Assembly (NCBI GenBank): GCA_026874595.1
Contig: CM049314.1
Coordinates: forward strand, 67,255,300 to 67,319,299
DNA length: 64,000 nucleotides
Reading direction: 5' to 3'
From: Sipunculus nudus
Lineage: Eukaryota > Annelida > Sipuncula > Golfingiida > Sipunculidae
Shown: positions 23,182 through 34,798 of the stretch, piece after piece
How the letters are laid out: each line of letters begins with the position of its first letter
How positions within the stretch are numbered: position 1 is the stretch's first letter
Notes under the pieces: generated by a model
The model's input: the letters and a program-made list of their open reading frames with translations, nothing else
Database searches by the model: none
Told to the model about the DNA's origin: nothing
Translations under genes and position numbers: made by a program

Positions 23182-23420
23182 CTGTGTGAGTAAATATAGC
23201 CCACGTGTCTGTGTACCATAAAAAATCTGCATGATCTAAGGTCCGATATTGCGCATGCGCGACGGGTAAAAACAAGGAGAAGAAACATGAAGGATGACAA
23301 GAAAATCAACTAATTGGAGATTGGATTGAAAATATTTGTTTTTGTGAAGTTGCGCGCTACGGCCACCAGGTGGCGTGCACGCTATGTTTATGTGTTTTGC
23401 CACTGATCGCGCCCGGCGAA
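23182..23420 (+). repeat. Dispersed repeat family A, copy 3 (longest)
   Basis: Contains all blocks of the family: GTGAGTAAATATAGCC, CCACGTGT, GTCCGATATTGCGCATGC, AGAAGAAACATGAAGGATGA, TTGTGAAGTT, CCACCAGGTGGCG, GCTATGTTTATG and CACTGATCGCGCCC. No terminal repeats or coding frame are evident. Confidence 0.65.
23363..23375 (+). promoter_or_regulatory. CTCF-like motif in family A repeat
   Basis: CCACCAGGTGGCG is close to the CTCF core CCASYAGRKGGC. The equivalent site is retained in copy 1 (3701-3712) and nearly so in copy 2 (17674-17684). Confidence 0.35.
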
Positions 23421-23941
23421 AGCTTTTTTCCACAAAACGGTTTTAGAATGATATATTTGCAGAAAACTTAATATTATTAAGGAGAGCAGACATCATTGCA
23501 TACATATTAAATATTATTGGAATGTGAATAAGTCACTTTAAAGTAAAATCGACATATACATGTGTATTCAGAATCCAAAACCTCTATAAAGGTAATTTAC
23601 TGACCCCCACTTTCTCTGTTAAATAACATTTCAGATTTGTGTTAGGATAGCAGGCATATAACCATAAATATTGCAATAAAACAGAAAAGACATTCGCTGG
23701 AGCTAACGAGAAGCCAAATACTCTATTCCCGATCCAAGCCGAAATATGAACATTACTTCCGCCTTGCGATTTCCAGACGCAGAGGTGTTATTGAAAACGA
23801 TGATTTTCCCTGGGATCCCTCAATTGCTGTCAGTTGTGAATTATTGGCGGCTTCCAGATAGCTCTGTGACAAATAACAGCTACGGCACTTATTGTAACAT
23901 TTGTAAGTTGTATTACCTAGGAAGTATTTTTTTATCTGATA

Positions 23942-24072
23942 GAATCTCGCTAGCATTTTGTGTTTATGCATACGGTTGTCTCATGGAATCTCGCTAGCAT
24001 TTTGTGTTTATGCATACGGTTGCTTGATGGAATCTCGCTAGCATTTTGTGTTTATGCATATGCTTGATGGAA
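23942..24072 (+). repeat. 44-bp tandem repeat, three copies
   Basis: Units start at 23942, 23986 and 24030, each opening GAATCTCGCTAGCATTTTGT. Copies 1 and 2 are nearly identical; copy 3 lacks four bases (CGGT). The high identity suggests recent expansion. Confidence 0.95.
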
Positions 24073-25555
24073 TTAATAACACCTGTAGGTTTAGTTATTG
24101 AATCATTCGTCCGATATGAAAATGGGTTTACCTTTGAGAGTAATGATGAAAGATGCGCAGGATTTGTCATTAACGGATGAAATATTGATGCTGAAAGCCT
24201 GTCTCCCCCGGGCTGCAGACGCTGACGATTTGAGATGATTTGATTCACGTCAATCAAAGATTTAATGACATAGACATTCCTGTTGAGCAAAATGCATTTA
24301 CATTTAAACTTTAAAAGCATAGTTCATCTCACGTCAAAGCCATTAATCATCTAATAAACTCTACGCTTCAAATAAAATTTGATGTATAGCACCTAAATAC
24401 CTTTAACATGTCAAACGTTTTATTTCCCAATGGCATTGGAATGTTAAACCTTAGATAAATGTATGTTATATATCCAGAGTATACATTTATTTCATGTCTC
24501 TTTTTGGCAACATATTTGCTAAAGATACTATTTAATTTCATAACCCCGCTCCAATTCTTGAAATATCGTTTATATACGATGTGTTATGTTTGTCTCTAGC
24601 TAAGGCCAGACTGTGTTTATTATATGCCTAGTAGAGACTCCTGAGATATCCCTTACCACAGTTCAGACTTACATTATTACCACGGTATAGACCTGTCAGA
24701 TGCTTTAGAATATAGAGTATACACTTGCTCATATTGACAGTACATTTCGAAAGGTAATGTATTGATCAGTGATATTTTTCCTGTTTTTTTTTTTGGCCGT
24801 CCATTTGTTACTATTTGGCGAGAAGCATGACAGATTTCAATGAAATTTTTTGTTTGTAAATTTGATTCTTGAGACGAAGGACGAATTTTTCAATGTTTGG
24901 ATTAAGTGTGGCTAATTAGAGGATACAGATTCATTCCACCTGATATATGACCTCTTCCGATCCACTAATATCTCTTCAAATGCATGTATTTTCATTTCAT
25001 TAATGTGAAAGGGTCAACTGAATTTTATTTTGATTTTTTTTTTCATTAACATGTCTCTAAACAAGTTTCGGAAAACGGACAGGAGAACTTTGATAAATCA
25101 ACTTTTCAAAAGGCTGGCTGTGACCATTAAAACAATGTCAAAGTAACTCTTGTGGGACAGCCAACTATTGCAATATGTGGAGTTCTTTTATGGCTTTAAT
25201 GGTGCCGTCTTTGTACGGGCTGTTTGTAGAATCACACCGCTTGATGCCACACGAAGCAAGCTGTCCTGAAAAGTGCTTCCGCAAAAATTATCGTCCCTTA
25301 TAGACAGTTATAGATATCGAGAACAGCAGTTGAAAATAAAGAGACAAACAGTAAATGGGGAGTCGCAGAAGGAAGAGACAGCGGTGATGTTAGGGCCAAG
25401 AGATCGCTTTCCATAGTCCAACTGACCGAGAGCAGGGCGTAGTGATTTAGAGCTCCCGAATGTGCGACTTTACCACACGGCGATGAATATAGCGGCTTAA
25501 AGCCTAGGAGGTGATTTGGTTACTGCGCAGTGTTTCGCCGCCTCTCATCTGATTA
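24073..25555. other. No gene recognised
   Basis: No repeat partner or coding frame is supportable. From about 25200 the base composition becomes more balanced than the surrounding AT-rich DNA. Confidence 0.55.
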
Positions 25556-25694
25556 AGGTCGGCTTTGGCTCTCGCTCTCTCTGGAGATATTCAGAAGGCA
25601 CCGGTAGCTATTGCTTTCGTAGCAATACATTCTTGTTAATACACGGTTTCCATTTCGACTTTCGTTGGCTGTAATCCTGTGTGAAGTTCGGCTG
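25556..25694 (+). other. Candidate non-coding 5' exon with strong splice donor
   Basis: A balanced-composition stretch with CT-rich CTCGCTCTCTCTGG is followed at 25694/25695 by CTG|GTAAGT, a near-ideal donor. There is no long open frame, so if real it would be a 5' UTR exon. Donor-like strings occur by chance, and no acceptor or coding exon is visible in the window. Confidence 0.2.
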
Positions 25695-25822
25695 GTAAGT
25701 CTGTTTCTATCGAACTCTTGTATTTATATATTGTCCGAAATCGTTTTGAGTTATTGACACAAGGTGTACACCTGGAATAAATCATATTAGCCTGGCATTC
25801 GTATACTTCGTGTTGATTTCAT

Positions 25823-26168
25823 ATAATACGCAGTTTTTACTTTTAAATACAGTATTTCACAGGTTTTGACTTTTCATCTTTATGCCCGTTATCCCTAGAA
25901 AACGTTATTCCAAGAACTGAACATATTCTACAAAATTCAATGTTTATCTCCCGTATTTATTTGAACTCTGCTCGCCATTTCTTTACAATACTCCAAATAA
26001 TACGCAGTTTTTACTTTTAAATATAGTATTTCACAGGTTTTGACTTTTCATCTTTATGCCCGTTATCCCTAGAAAACGTTATTCCAAGAACTGAACATAT
26101 TCTACAAAATTCAATGTTTATCTCCCGTATTTATTTGAACTCTGCTCGCCATTTCTTTACAATACTCC
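25823..26168 (+). repeat. 174-bp direct tandem duplication, nearly identical
   Basis: Copy 1 (25823-25994) and copy 2 (25997-26168) start ATAATACGCAGTTTTTAC and end TTTACAATACTCC. I found a single C/T difference, in AAATACAGT versus AAATATAGT. This is a recent duplication or an assembly artefact. Confidence 0.95.
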
Positions 26169-26394
26169 TGGAGATTACTCCTGTGTTTACCATACATCTC
26201 TACCTCTATAAGCTATAGTGATTTTCATTGCTAGAAAAATATCAGGTTAACCATTAAAGTTAATGTATTTGGATATTTTCTTTTACACTCTGTTGCTGAA
26301 GATACTTCATACGTCCAAATGCTGTGATTCGCTTCATATTCGCAAGGGTAATATTTCTTTCTTTGTTTCGCGAGGGATCTTTTTTTTTTCGCGA

Positions 26395-26860
26395 CATGAC
26401 GTATTATGGTTTACCGATGCTCCGTCCGTCAGTTAAGTTACCAAAGATTTGACAAATTTTCATGAAACTCACCATAACTTCTTATCAATAGACTTCTCAC
26501 CAAAGTTCGATCATTATAATCAAAATTATTGCATATTTATTTAGGTCTTAGGTCACCAAGCTACTTTGTGGTGCCGCTGCGATAACCAACCAGGAATCAA
26601 ATGGACTTTGATGAAACTCTACAGAAATGTTCAGAAATTTAATATCTCGCCTGAAATATGTCTCGCGAGGTTCATATTGCATATATGCATATTTAATGAG
26701 GTCAGAGGTTACCATACATTGGTGATGTTGTGATGATCAGCAAACATTCTGATGGATTTTCATGAAACCATTATAAATACTTATAAATAGAGTTTGCCCT
26801 AGAATTAAATTGTCGGCAAAATTCACGCTTACTTAATGAGGTCAGAGGTCAGAATGAGGT
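26395..26860 (+). repeat. Degenerate ~145-bp tandem repeat, about three units
   Basis: TTTAGGTCTTAGGTCACC (26539), TTAATGAGGTCAGAGGTTAC (26693) and TTAATGAGGTCAGAGGTCAG (26834) recur with GATTTTCATGAAA-type blocks between them. A CCGTCCGTC motif lies at the left. The layout recalls the Helitron-like element at 19501, but no 3' hairpin end was found. Confidence 0.5.
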
Positions 26861-27199
26861 CTCCTGTTTTTTATTGTTCTGTTACTTTTCTTACACTTGT
26901 TTTCTCTTTTTCGTTTGTCTTTATTAGTTTTCTTTCTTCTACTTCACCACATTAATTAGATCATGAATGGTATTACTTATTACATTTCTTGCATTTTATT
27001 TATTTTTAACTGTTCTGTTGCATCTTTTTTTCTACCCCCTCTCTTTTTCCTTTAATACTTCTTTCATTATACACTTTTCTCTTCTCCCTCCCTCCTTCCT
27101 TTCAGTTTCATCATCTCTTTCCTTTATGAATGCATAGTTACAGATAAACGAAGGGAAGATTCAGTTTTAAGAACAGAAGGATTTACCGGTATTTGGCAC

Positions 27200-27312
27200 C
27201 TGGTGTAGTGGTTTCATACCATCCCCGATTCAGATTTGCCCCCTGTAACTTGAAATCACTTTTAGGTTACCGGAGGTAAAATAATCACCCAATTTCTATG
27301 ATTTCAGATCAC
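27200..27312. repeat. Family E palindromic GGTTACC repeat fragment
   Basis: Contains TGTAACTTGAAATCACTTTT, AGGTTACCGG and ATTTCAGATCACCC. The GTAAYCTGAAAT / ATTTCAGRTTACC alternation is shared with 41330-41395 and 46510-47155. Confidence 0.5.
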
Positions 27313-27588
27313 CCGCTCAGCAGAATTGTGTGTTCACGTTTATTTGCCCACAATTACTTATATTTCAATTGTTTATATATTCTTAAAATATCCTCTATGT
27401 ATATGTTTTATGTTATGTGTCACAGTTATTGGAAAAAAGTATAGGCGTCAATCTCGATATAATTGATCTTATTATTACATTTTGTGACCTGTTTTACTTT
27501 TGTTTCTACTGTCAAATCTTATATCTTTCACGTGGTTTTATTCAACCAACAAAAAGTGAATTTAGAGCAAAAAGAAATTTTATTTCAA

Positions 27589-27866
27589 ACTAGAAAATTT
27601 TTAAGAGACGACAAACCTCCGCCACATGGAACTGTCAGAAATGCAGCATTTCTCTTGTAAAAAAAATTCCTGGATACAGAAGGAGATCCGGACCATCACC
27701 AACTTAAATTCTATGTTCCTTGTATCATTACCGAGCTATCCTGGAAAGTTCATCAAAATCTGTCAATAACTATTTAGTTGTGTTGCTAATGTACAGACTC
27801 ATAGACAAAAAAAAACAGACAAACAAACCAACGCCGAAAAAACATAACCTCCTTGGCAGAGGTAAT
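27589..27866 (+). repeat. Dispersed repeat family C copy
   Basis: Runs from AACTAGAAAATTTTTAAGAG to CTTGGCAGAGGTAAT. It shares ACTGTCAGAAATGCAGC, TCATTACCGAGCTATCCTGG, CTGTCAATAACTATTTAGTT and the CAAACAAACCAACGCCG tail. A minus-strand copy lies 1.1 kb away. Confidence 0.75.
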
Positions 27867-28959
27867 AAATCTGGGAAGGGTAATCTGAGTGGAGCGGGGT
27901 ACCAAACGGGGATTTATTTAAAATTGAAATTGGCTTGGCTTGAAGTATAGAACTGTAAAAATGACAAAGTATGATAGATGAAGTACGTAGATAGGTATAA
28001 CATTTCGTGACTGTAATGTCAGGTGTTAGTTGACGAGAGTCGAACAGGTCAAGGACTGTGTTTCATTATAAGCGACAGTTTGCAATTTCACGTGTCTTTG
28101 GCGGAGGTTGACAGGATTTCATTACCAATGATGTATTACTGTATGACTGAATAAGCCGAATTATCTTGGCGCAAACCGTGATCACGCTCGCCTCACGTTT
28201 ACAGCTACAGCAAGCTCCATATTCAGGTACTCAGAAGGTTTCATTGTCGAGGTCTCACAGGACAAAGACCTACACAGAGAATTACAATTAATTTGTTAAT
28301 GAATTATTTTCAAATATTATGTGCACAACACATTATAAATAAAATATTGCTCGTTAATGGCAAACATTGGAAAGATATTATGTCATTCAAATTATCAGTC
28401 TTTGAAACTACAAGATCGATTATAGTTCATATTGTCAATCTTTTGCATTTCAACTTTGCCTACGACGATTGGACCTCTTATTCACGACTTTTTTTATATT
28501 GCGCTAATTCCCTTTTCGCGGAAATCGCGAATTTGACACTCTTGCAGACAAAAAAGGGCAGCATAGTATCTGGAAATTTGTAATCCGGACATCGAACATC
28601 AGAACATCCAGTATAAGAAACCTGAATCCTGTTCAATATTTACCGTGCTTTTAAAATTGCAATATTCGCATTAAATCAAATTCCCAATATTAATCCACGA
28701 AATATGCAACACGACTTTGTTCTCAAGTTCAATTTGATTTATCACTGGATTTGCCCGGTTTTACATAAGTCATCGGATACAACATAGTTGGCATTTTGAA
28801 ATCGTCCGATATTCTATATGTGAACGTAATTTCATGGAAATTTCCAGACATAAATATATACATCAAATTGAAAGAATAAAATTATCGACAAACCAAGCAA
28901 CACCTATGTATACCGCGGACGTTGGTGATATTTTAGATTTAGAATGTTTCATTTTCCTT
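27867..28959. other. No gene recognised
   Basis: A motif-free 96-codon frame lies at 28293-28583. No other signal is supportable. Confidence 0.55.
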
Positions 28960-29155
28960 ATTACTTCCGCCAATTGGAGGGGCAAAGTTTGTGGCGGCGT
29001 GGTTTGTTTTTATGTTAGCAACATTAATAAAAAAGGTTGTTAATGGATTTTCATGAAATTTTCAGTATAGCTCGGTTATGATAAGAAGAACAACTAAATC
29101 ATGGGGTGATCCGGCTACATTTCTGACAATACCAATGTCGCCAATATGTGACGTT
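28960..29155 (-). repeat. Dispersed repeat family C copy, reverse orientation
   Basis: Reads ATTACTTCCGCCAATTGGAG, the reversed family tail, then TTGTTTTTATGTTAGCAAC, GATTTTCATGAAATTTTCAG, TATAGCTCGGTTATGATAAG and ACATTTCTGACAATACC. Confidence 0.7.
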
Positions 29156-30382
29156 TCAATGGCTAACAATTATTAACATATTTGTCAGTTTTCTGAAAAC
29201 TACTTACAATAAGAAGGACAAACATTCGGGGGGATAAAGTTTTAACCAGAAAATCGCGTCTTTTATTATGAAAGTCCTGTGACATACCAAGCATATAGCC
29301 AGTTATATATAAATGTGATCGCAAGATACTAGAAATGAAAGGGTTACAGGATACTGTAAATGAAATGCTTAGAAAGACATGTTAAACGTAATTGGCATAT
29401 TGCCCGTTCTGGAAACTCTTCCAAACAATTTTCGGACGAGTTTTTCATATGCCGAATTCACTGGACAATCTGGCGTATATTCCAAGGGATGAATGCCGTT
29501 GCGATAGACCCCATCGGGACATTTGTCAAATGATGCCAAATTGCTCAGGAATTGTGGAAAATGACACCCCCGCCACCTTTATCACACACGTAGCAAATTT
29601 TCCGACACTTCAACACCACAAAATAGGGGATTCCTGTATCGGGGCCAATCATATCATATTGATAAATCATGTAGTTATTACATGATATATATTTGTAAAA
29701 ATGTATACACAAATATATAAATATATGTAGGTAGGTTAAATAAATTTTCATATTTTTATAACTTACTCTTTTTCTCTTTCTCATTCCATATATATATATA
29801 TATTTAATATATGTGTGTATGTGAATATGTGCATATTTAAATGTCATCCTTTTTTGAGGAGTTGCCTAAATCAGTACGTAGGAGATATGCTCCACTCTTG
29901 TCAACTTACGAGGGAGCAATTTCTCAGACCTTTTTGCAGCAGTAAACATTGCGGAGGCTTTGACTGGCCAAGGCTGGTAATTTAGAAGATCTCTTCAGCT
30001 CATCAGTGTTCGCTGCAGCTAAGGGATAACTTTAATGGCTTCTTTTGTCTGGCCTGGTTTCCCTACGTCGGAACGGCTCCCACGTGGGCTGGCTGCGACA
30101 AAGTGTAAAGCAATCTTCCCTATACTTCATAAATAAAGTAAAAACTTCGGGATTAATGGCTCGAGCTACTGGTTCAAGTTAATTAGAATGCAGGTTTCTA
30201 AGATAGACCCACCCCAAAATCCAACCGATTCTTCATAAGCCCATTCCCGATTTGCCCTGAAAAATCGCGTGAGTTATGTTGTGACAAACAAACACGCACA
30301 CACACAGACCCACACACGAACAGGAATATATATATATATATAAATGTATATATTAATGATATGTGTTTGATGAGGACATATG
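29156..30382. other. No gene recognised
   Basis: Short AT tracts lie at 29788-29803 and near 30327-30341. The frames at 29392-29685 and 29545-29847 overlap on opposite strands and have no motif. Confidence 0.55.
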
Positions 30383-30580
30383 TTGGAGGTAACCGCCTCC
30401 ATGTTTTATTGCTACCTACACTAAGTATGTTCATCTGCAGAATTCCGGGTTCGGACCACGTGATAGGGCAGTAACACGCGTTTCCTCTCATGTTATATAT
30501 CCTGTTGTTAACCAACCCCGCGGGCCCAGGGTGTGTGAATTGTTAGGTCATACCTCCGAGGAACCCCAGAAGGCACATTT
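30383..30580 (+). repeat. Dispersed repeat family G, copy 2
   Basis: Partner of 436-640, sharing GGTAACCGCCT, CTGCAGAATTCC, AGGGCAGTAAC, TTTCCTCTCAT, TATCCTG and AGAAGGCACA in order. Confidence 0.6.
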
Positions 30581-30589
30581 GTTTCATAG

Positions 30590-30740
30590 GCGTCGACCCC
30601 GGGGCGTAGGGGGGTGGGGGTATATATACCCCCTGATATTTGACAAGGGGGGTATGGCCCACTCAATTAAAATCCCCCCCCCCCCCCCAGTGTTTTGACT
30701 GTGTGGGGGATAAAAAGGGGATTTTAACACTTTAAACCTG
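30590..30740. repeat. G-rich / C15 low-complexity tract
   Basis: Runs of G (30600-30622, broken) and a C15 run at 30674-30688, with CCCCGGGGCGTAGGGG at the start. It looks like a decayed, C/G-run-bearing repeat of the family D type. The exact class is unclear. Confidence 0.5.
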
Positions 30741-30984
30741 CCACAGAATTCATAATTAAAATGGCATGTAATTAGTTTGTTTCACCACAATGCTTGGATT
30801 TAAAGAAATGGAAGAAGAAAACCCACAAATATGCTGAAAGAAACAAACGTCAGTAAGTCACCACATTAGTCAACTAGGGTTGGTCACCTTTGGCTTAACA
30901 GCGCCTATGTCTGAACAAAATCAAAGAACGAAACCAAATATTTTGTAAATCTTTAAACCCAATTTTGTTTATGAGTGAAACACA

Positions 30985-31130
30985 GCTGTTTGGCGCAGTC
31001 TCCTCAAAGCGCCCACCCTGGGCAGGGAGCGGCCAACCGGCAAAAAACTCACCGTCTCGGCTGAGATTCGAGCTCACGATCTCCCGGTTTTGATTCCGGT
31101 GCTCTAAATCTGGACCATGGAAGCCGGTGC
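30985..31130 (-). mobile_element. tRNA-derived SINE, minus strand
   Basis: Read on the minus strand it has GGTCCAGATTTAGAGCACCGG-like A-box sequence, AAACCGGGAGATCG and a B-box-like GAGCTCGAATCTC. The body has GGGCGCTTTGAGGAGACTGC then CCAAACAGC. The copy at 63846-63985 shares CCGGGAGA, the B box, TTTGAGG and CCAAACAG. Its head lies next to a family B repeat. Confidence 0.6.
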
Positions 31131-31142
31131 ATCCGGAATACA

Positions 31143-31345
31143 TTCAACAAGTTCACAAGCACATCTGGCGGCAAGTCAAAATGAATTAGACTTATGCAAA
31201 AAGCATTTTGCAACTTTCAGTTTCCGCATATATGCAACCAACCACCTTAGGTTACATGGTCCTTCTGTTTGTCAACACTGGTGCATGCAGCGTGACCAAC
31301 AATTTGTAGATAATAAAACTCACACATCAGTCACATAGGCGTTTT
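31143..31345 (-). repeat. Dispersed repeat family B, minus strand
   Basis: Forward text has CACATCTGGCGGCAAGTCA, ACCACCTTAGGTTACATGG, TTGTCAACACTGG and CACATAGGCG. Each is the reverse of a family B block seen at 12218 and 48664, in reversed order. It also matches 44132-44330 on the same strand. Confidence 0.8.
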
Positions 31346-31550
31346 CAGGGGCGGATCCAGGTTCCAGGAAAAGGGGGAGTCCAACCCAGGAGGACTAATA
31401 AAAAAAACCTAAAATAAAATACTCCGGGTCCGGGAAAAGGGGAATCAAGGCCGTAATATTTGGTCTAAAACCTTAAAAAAAGGTTGCAGAGACAAAAAAG
31501 GGTGGGTTCGGACCATCTTGGCCACCTCCCCCCCTGGATCTTCTTAACTT
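31346..31550 (+). repeat. Dispersed repeat family D, copy 2 (CAGGGGCGGATCC terminus)
   Basis: Starts CAGGGGCGGATCCAGG and ends near CCCCCCTGGATC. In between come TCCAACCCAGGAGGACTAAT, ACTCCGGGTCCGG, TTTGGTCTAAAACCTT, GGTTGCAGAG and GGTTCGGACC. Terminal CAGGGGCGGATCC is typical of hAT-type MITEs in marine animals. No 8-bp target duplication was found. Confidence 0.7.
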
Positions 31551-32654
31551 TATTTTTTCAATAGGAATTGCCTACATTTAATTAAAAAGCAGAGTGAGCC
31601 GGAAAACATAAATTTTACATACAAAAGTAGGTGGATAAAGGGCTTTAAAATAATCTAGAAATTCTAGAAGTGAACACGGTTATCAGGTGGTTTCACCTTA
31701 TTCATTAGGTAAAGTGTCGTCCATAATATTTACACACTGTTGGTGGAAACCTGTCTAGAATGGAGGAATGGATATTTTATCATGGTATAAAGGCTCACGA
31801 TTCATAGAGCCGATATTATAAACAATATAATATAAAGAATACACAAACGTGGTGCTCATCCAAGGTAATTCACTAAAATAAAACAAAGAAATACTTGAGT
31901 AATAATAATTAAAATAATAATTAACAAAATGAAACTAACCATAAGATACCCGCCGAGAGGTCCTTTTGAAGTGAGAGTGTTTAATTATATTTTGTTTGAC
32001 TAATATATGACGACTAAGTACTGCTTAAAAACTAATAAAAATCAATTGATTTAAAAGAATTTTCTATGAAATGCCGATAAAAATATGGTGTAAAATGAAA
32101 AATATCTAAACACCATCTCCAAACAGAAATACAATATATTTCGCAGATCAAGCAATATTTATATTATTTAAGAGTCGCACTATGTTTGCATGAATGACGA
32201 ACTTTGAAACAAAGTTATGACATGCTTTTTATATTTCTTTGAGCTACCAGTCTGGTTACCTTCTTGTCTGGACTACGTTGCTGGTGGGGTAAACACAGTA
32301 TTTGCATTATCAGACAAAGTACACGATAACCAGCTCCTATTAAATTGGAAGATCGCGTCCCATAGGTCGTATCTAGAAGGCGGACATTAGCCTTCAGGAT
32401 TTTTCTAGAACAGTTTTTTTTCCTTACACGCCGCCAAATTAATGCCTGTGAGATACTAGTATATGGCTTGCGGGCTGGAGATATGTTTGTTATTAAAAGC
32501 GACGACTCTGCCGATAGGCTTCTGAGATAAATTCATGTTTTTTGATAATATCCTAAACGATATATCGCTTTTTCGGGGAAAATTAATTTCCTCCCTTTGG
32601 CAGAATGGGCTTCTGTGTTTGCAAGTTATTTATTCTGATATCGTTAAATGATGT
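31551..32654. other. No gene recognised
   Basis: AT-rich sequence without a supportable frame or repeat. Confidence 0.6.
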
Positions 32655-32925
32655 CGTAAAAAGTTTTTCTTCTATGTTTCTCCTTGGACACGTGATAATA
32701 ACGTATCATCTGAATCTTAATGTATAAATGCTTTCAAGTATTTATTAAGATGTCGTTTAGTGGTGTGGTATTTTTTTAAGTTTTACGACAATCATTGTGG
32801 ACATGTTTATAACGACGTTTCATCTGAGTTTTCATTATATAAATGTTTCATCCTCATAGCGAGTCGTGCGATAAAATTAACTTTTTTGTTTCTCTGCAAT
32901 CAACAGTGGACACGTTTTGCATTAG
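32655..32925 (+). repeat. Degenerate ~110-bp tandem repeat
   Basis: GGACACG (32686), GGACATG (32799) and GGACACG (32908) mark units 113 and 109 bp apart. The first two also share CATCTGA, ATTTAATGTATAAATG-like and TCAAG/TCATCC blocks. The units are strongly diverged. Confidence 0.45.
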
Positions 32926-32994
32926 AAATGGCCTGTACTTTAATATATCCATGCTCTAAACTTTGATGGCTTGCCATGTGCTCCACAACATGGG

Positions 32995-33071
32995 AGTTCG
33001 AGTCCAAGTCCGAGCCCTCTAAGTTCGAGTTCAAGCCCAAGTCACTTGGAATCCCAGTGCAAGTTCGAGTC
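32995..33071 (+). repeat. Family F GTTCGAGTCCAAGTC hexamer-like repeat
   Basis: GAGTCCAAGTCCGAG, AAGTTCGAGTTCAAG and CAAGTTCGAGTC recur with a loose 6-bp beat. The same GACTCG/GTCCGA grammar appears at 41435, 41725 and 47895. Confidence 0.6.
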
Positions 33072-33157
33072 AAATACACACCTCCCTCTTAAAAAAATGT
33101 ATACGGATATTCTAGATTATACGGTGGCTCGTATAGGACATGCACAAAATTATTTTT

Positions 33158-33352
33158 TATCTCGTTCCCATGAGATAGTATCTCGTGGCCACGCGACAAT
33201 TATCTCGTTCCCACGAGATAGTATCTCGTGGCCACGCGATAATTATCTCGTTCCCCCACGATAGTATCTCGTTCCCACGCGATAATTATCTCGTTCCCAC
33301 GCGATAGTATCTCGTTCCCACGCCTTAGTATCGCGTGGCCACGCGTTAGTAT
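33158..33352 (+). repeat. Left array of 21-22-bp self-palindromic units
   Basis: About nine units alternate ATCTCGTTCCCACGAGATAG and ATCTCGTGGCCACGCGATAA, joined by AGT or AATT. Each unit is near-palindromic (ATCTCGT...ACGAGAT), and junctions such as GCGATAATTATC are also palindromic, so the array can fold extensively. Confidence 0.95.
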
Positions 33353-34153
33353 GCCATGCTATAGCTTAAGCCCTCTTTTGGACAAGAATTTCTGTGGTCT
33401 GTTTTATACCGAGCGTCGATGCAGCTTAAATTGTTTGTATGTATTTCGTTGTATGTGTGTTTGCGCCGAATGCTTTGAGGCAAATTACAGCAGTTTTCAT
33501 TGCGTTGGTTCACCATTTCATTGCGTTGGTTCAACTAGCCCATTTTTATTTGTTCATGGAAAACTGTATCGAGTTTGTTTTAGGGTAAGGGTGATATAAA
33601 CCCTTGTGTACCAAACATGAATTAAACTGAAACACTTGTTTGTATTTTACCTTCCCAGAAAATCTTATTTTTTAGGACTAGGGTTGGGGTTATTTAATTT
33701 CGGATATACCGAACAGGGTAAACATGTCGGTTTGTGTTATGTCTCAAGGGAGAAGCTTACAACAAAAGGTCTCAGCCATGCCACTTCATTATGACTAGGG
33801 GGAGGGGTTAAGGAGACCTTTTTACGAGAAATTTGCTCATTCTTCCCCCTCACATTTTTCTTTCTACAATAAAACTTCTAAATCTCCTCTTCTGCTCAGT
33901 ACTTGGAGTACCATATATACAGGGCCGCAGACTCCGGGATTTGCGGTGAAGTTGATATTCTGTGTGAAAATGAATCCATTGCCAGACAAATAACAAATAA
34001 TCTCCCTACTGTTTTACTTAATAAGCATTGACCAATAAAATGCACCAAAATGCAGTAGTACCCATACAGTTTTTCAAAACTCAACCACCCCACCCAACGT
34101 CGGGGATTACCCCATCAAATCCCCCCCCCCTGCCATTTGTGGCAGGCTACGGC

Positions 34154-34156
<3 letters not shown>

Positions 34157-34246
<90 letters not shown>

Positions 34247-34304
34247 TATTATTTATATATATGTATATATAATATATATATAATATATACTAGTCTATAT
34301 ATAG

Positions 34305-34360
<56 letters not shown>

Positions 34361-34361
34361 C
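34157..34361. repeat. Long compound (AT)n array
   Basis: AT array of about 205 bp interrupted by TTATT, TGTA and CTAGTCTA. It sits inside the TIR element. Confidence 0.95.
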
Positions 34362-34670
34362 TATTTGGGTATACTATTGGCCCCCAATGAAAATTTTGTT
34401 TCGCCGCCAATGGTAATTAATATTGTGAACATTTATTATGAAAAATATTTTACCCGAACTAGCCCCCCCTCCCCCTTTACCCGCTCACACATTCTCCAGA
34501 CAAACATGGCCAACGAGTGTTGTACGAGTGCCCGTTGTATCATTTCAGGTCTCAGCATATTAAGTCCGCTCTAAATTCATGCAAATAATTGACCATAGTC
34601 TTCATCCAGTGTATAGAAGCATGCCTCAAGGATTTAAGATGAAGGTCTTACTGAATTATCTATCTACATT

Positions 34671-34798
34671 TATCTCGTTCCCACGCGATAATTATCGCGT
34701 GGCCACGCGATAGTATCGCGTGGGAACGAGATAATTATCGCGTAGCCACCAGATACTAACGCGTTGGAACGAGATACTATCTCGTGGGAACGAGAAAA
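34671..34798 (-). repeat. Right array of self-palindromic units
   Basis: Six units of the same type as 33158-33352, including ATCGCGTGGCCACGCGATAG and ATCTCGTGGGAACGAGA, oriented so that the two arrays mirror each other next to the TIRs. Confidence 0.95.

Noticed and set aside
26057-26075. GTTATCCCTAG resembling a homing endonuclease (I-SceI) site
   Set aside because: Only about ten of eighteen bases match. It occurs in both copies of a tandem duplication and has no endonuclease context.
33158-33352. CRISPR-like array of short palindromic units
   Set aside because: There are no unique spacers. The units follow each other directly, lie inside a transposon in an animal genome, and are mirrored at its other end.
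34028-34390. 120-codon frame and similar Tyr-Ile frames at 2262, 4251, 7726, 17145 and 53008
   Set aside because: They are translations of (AT)n arrays.
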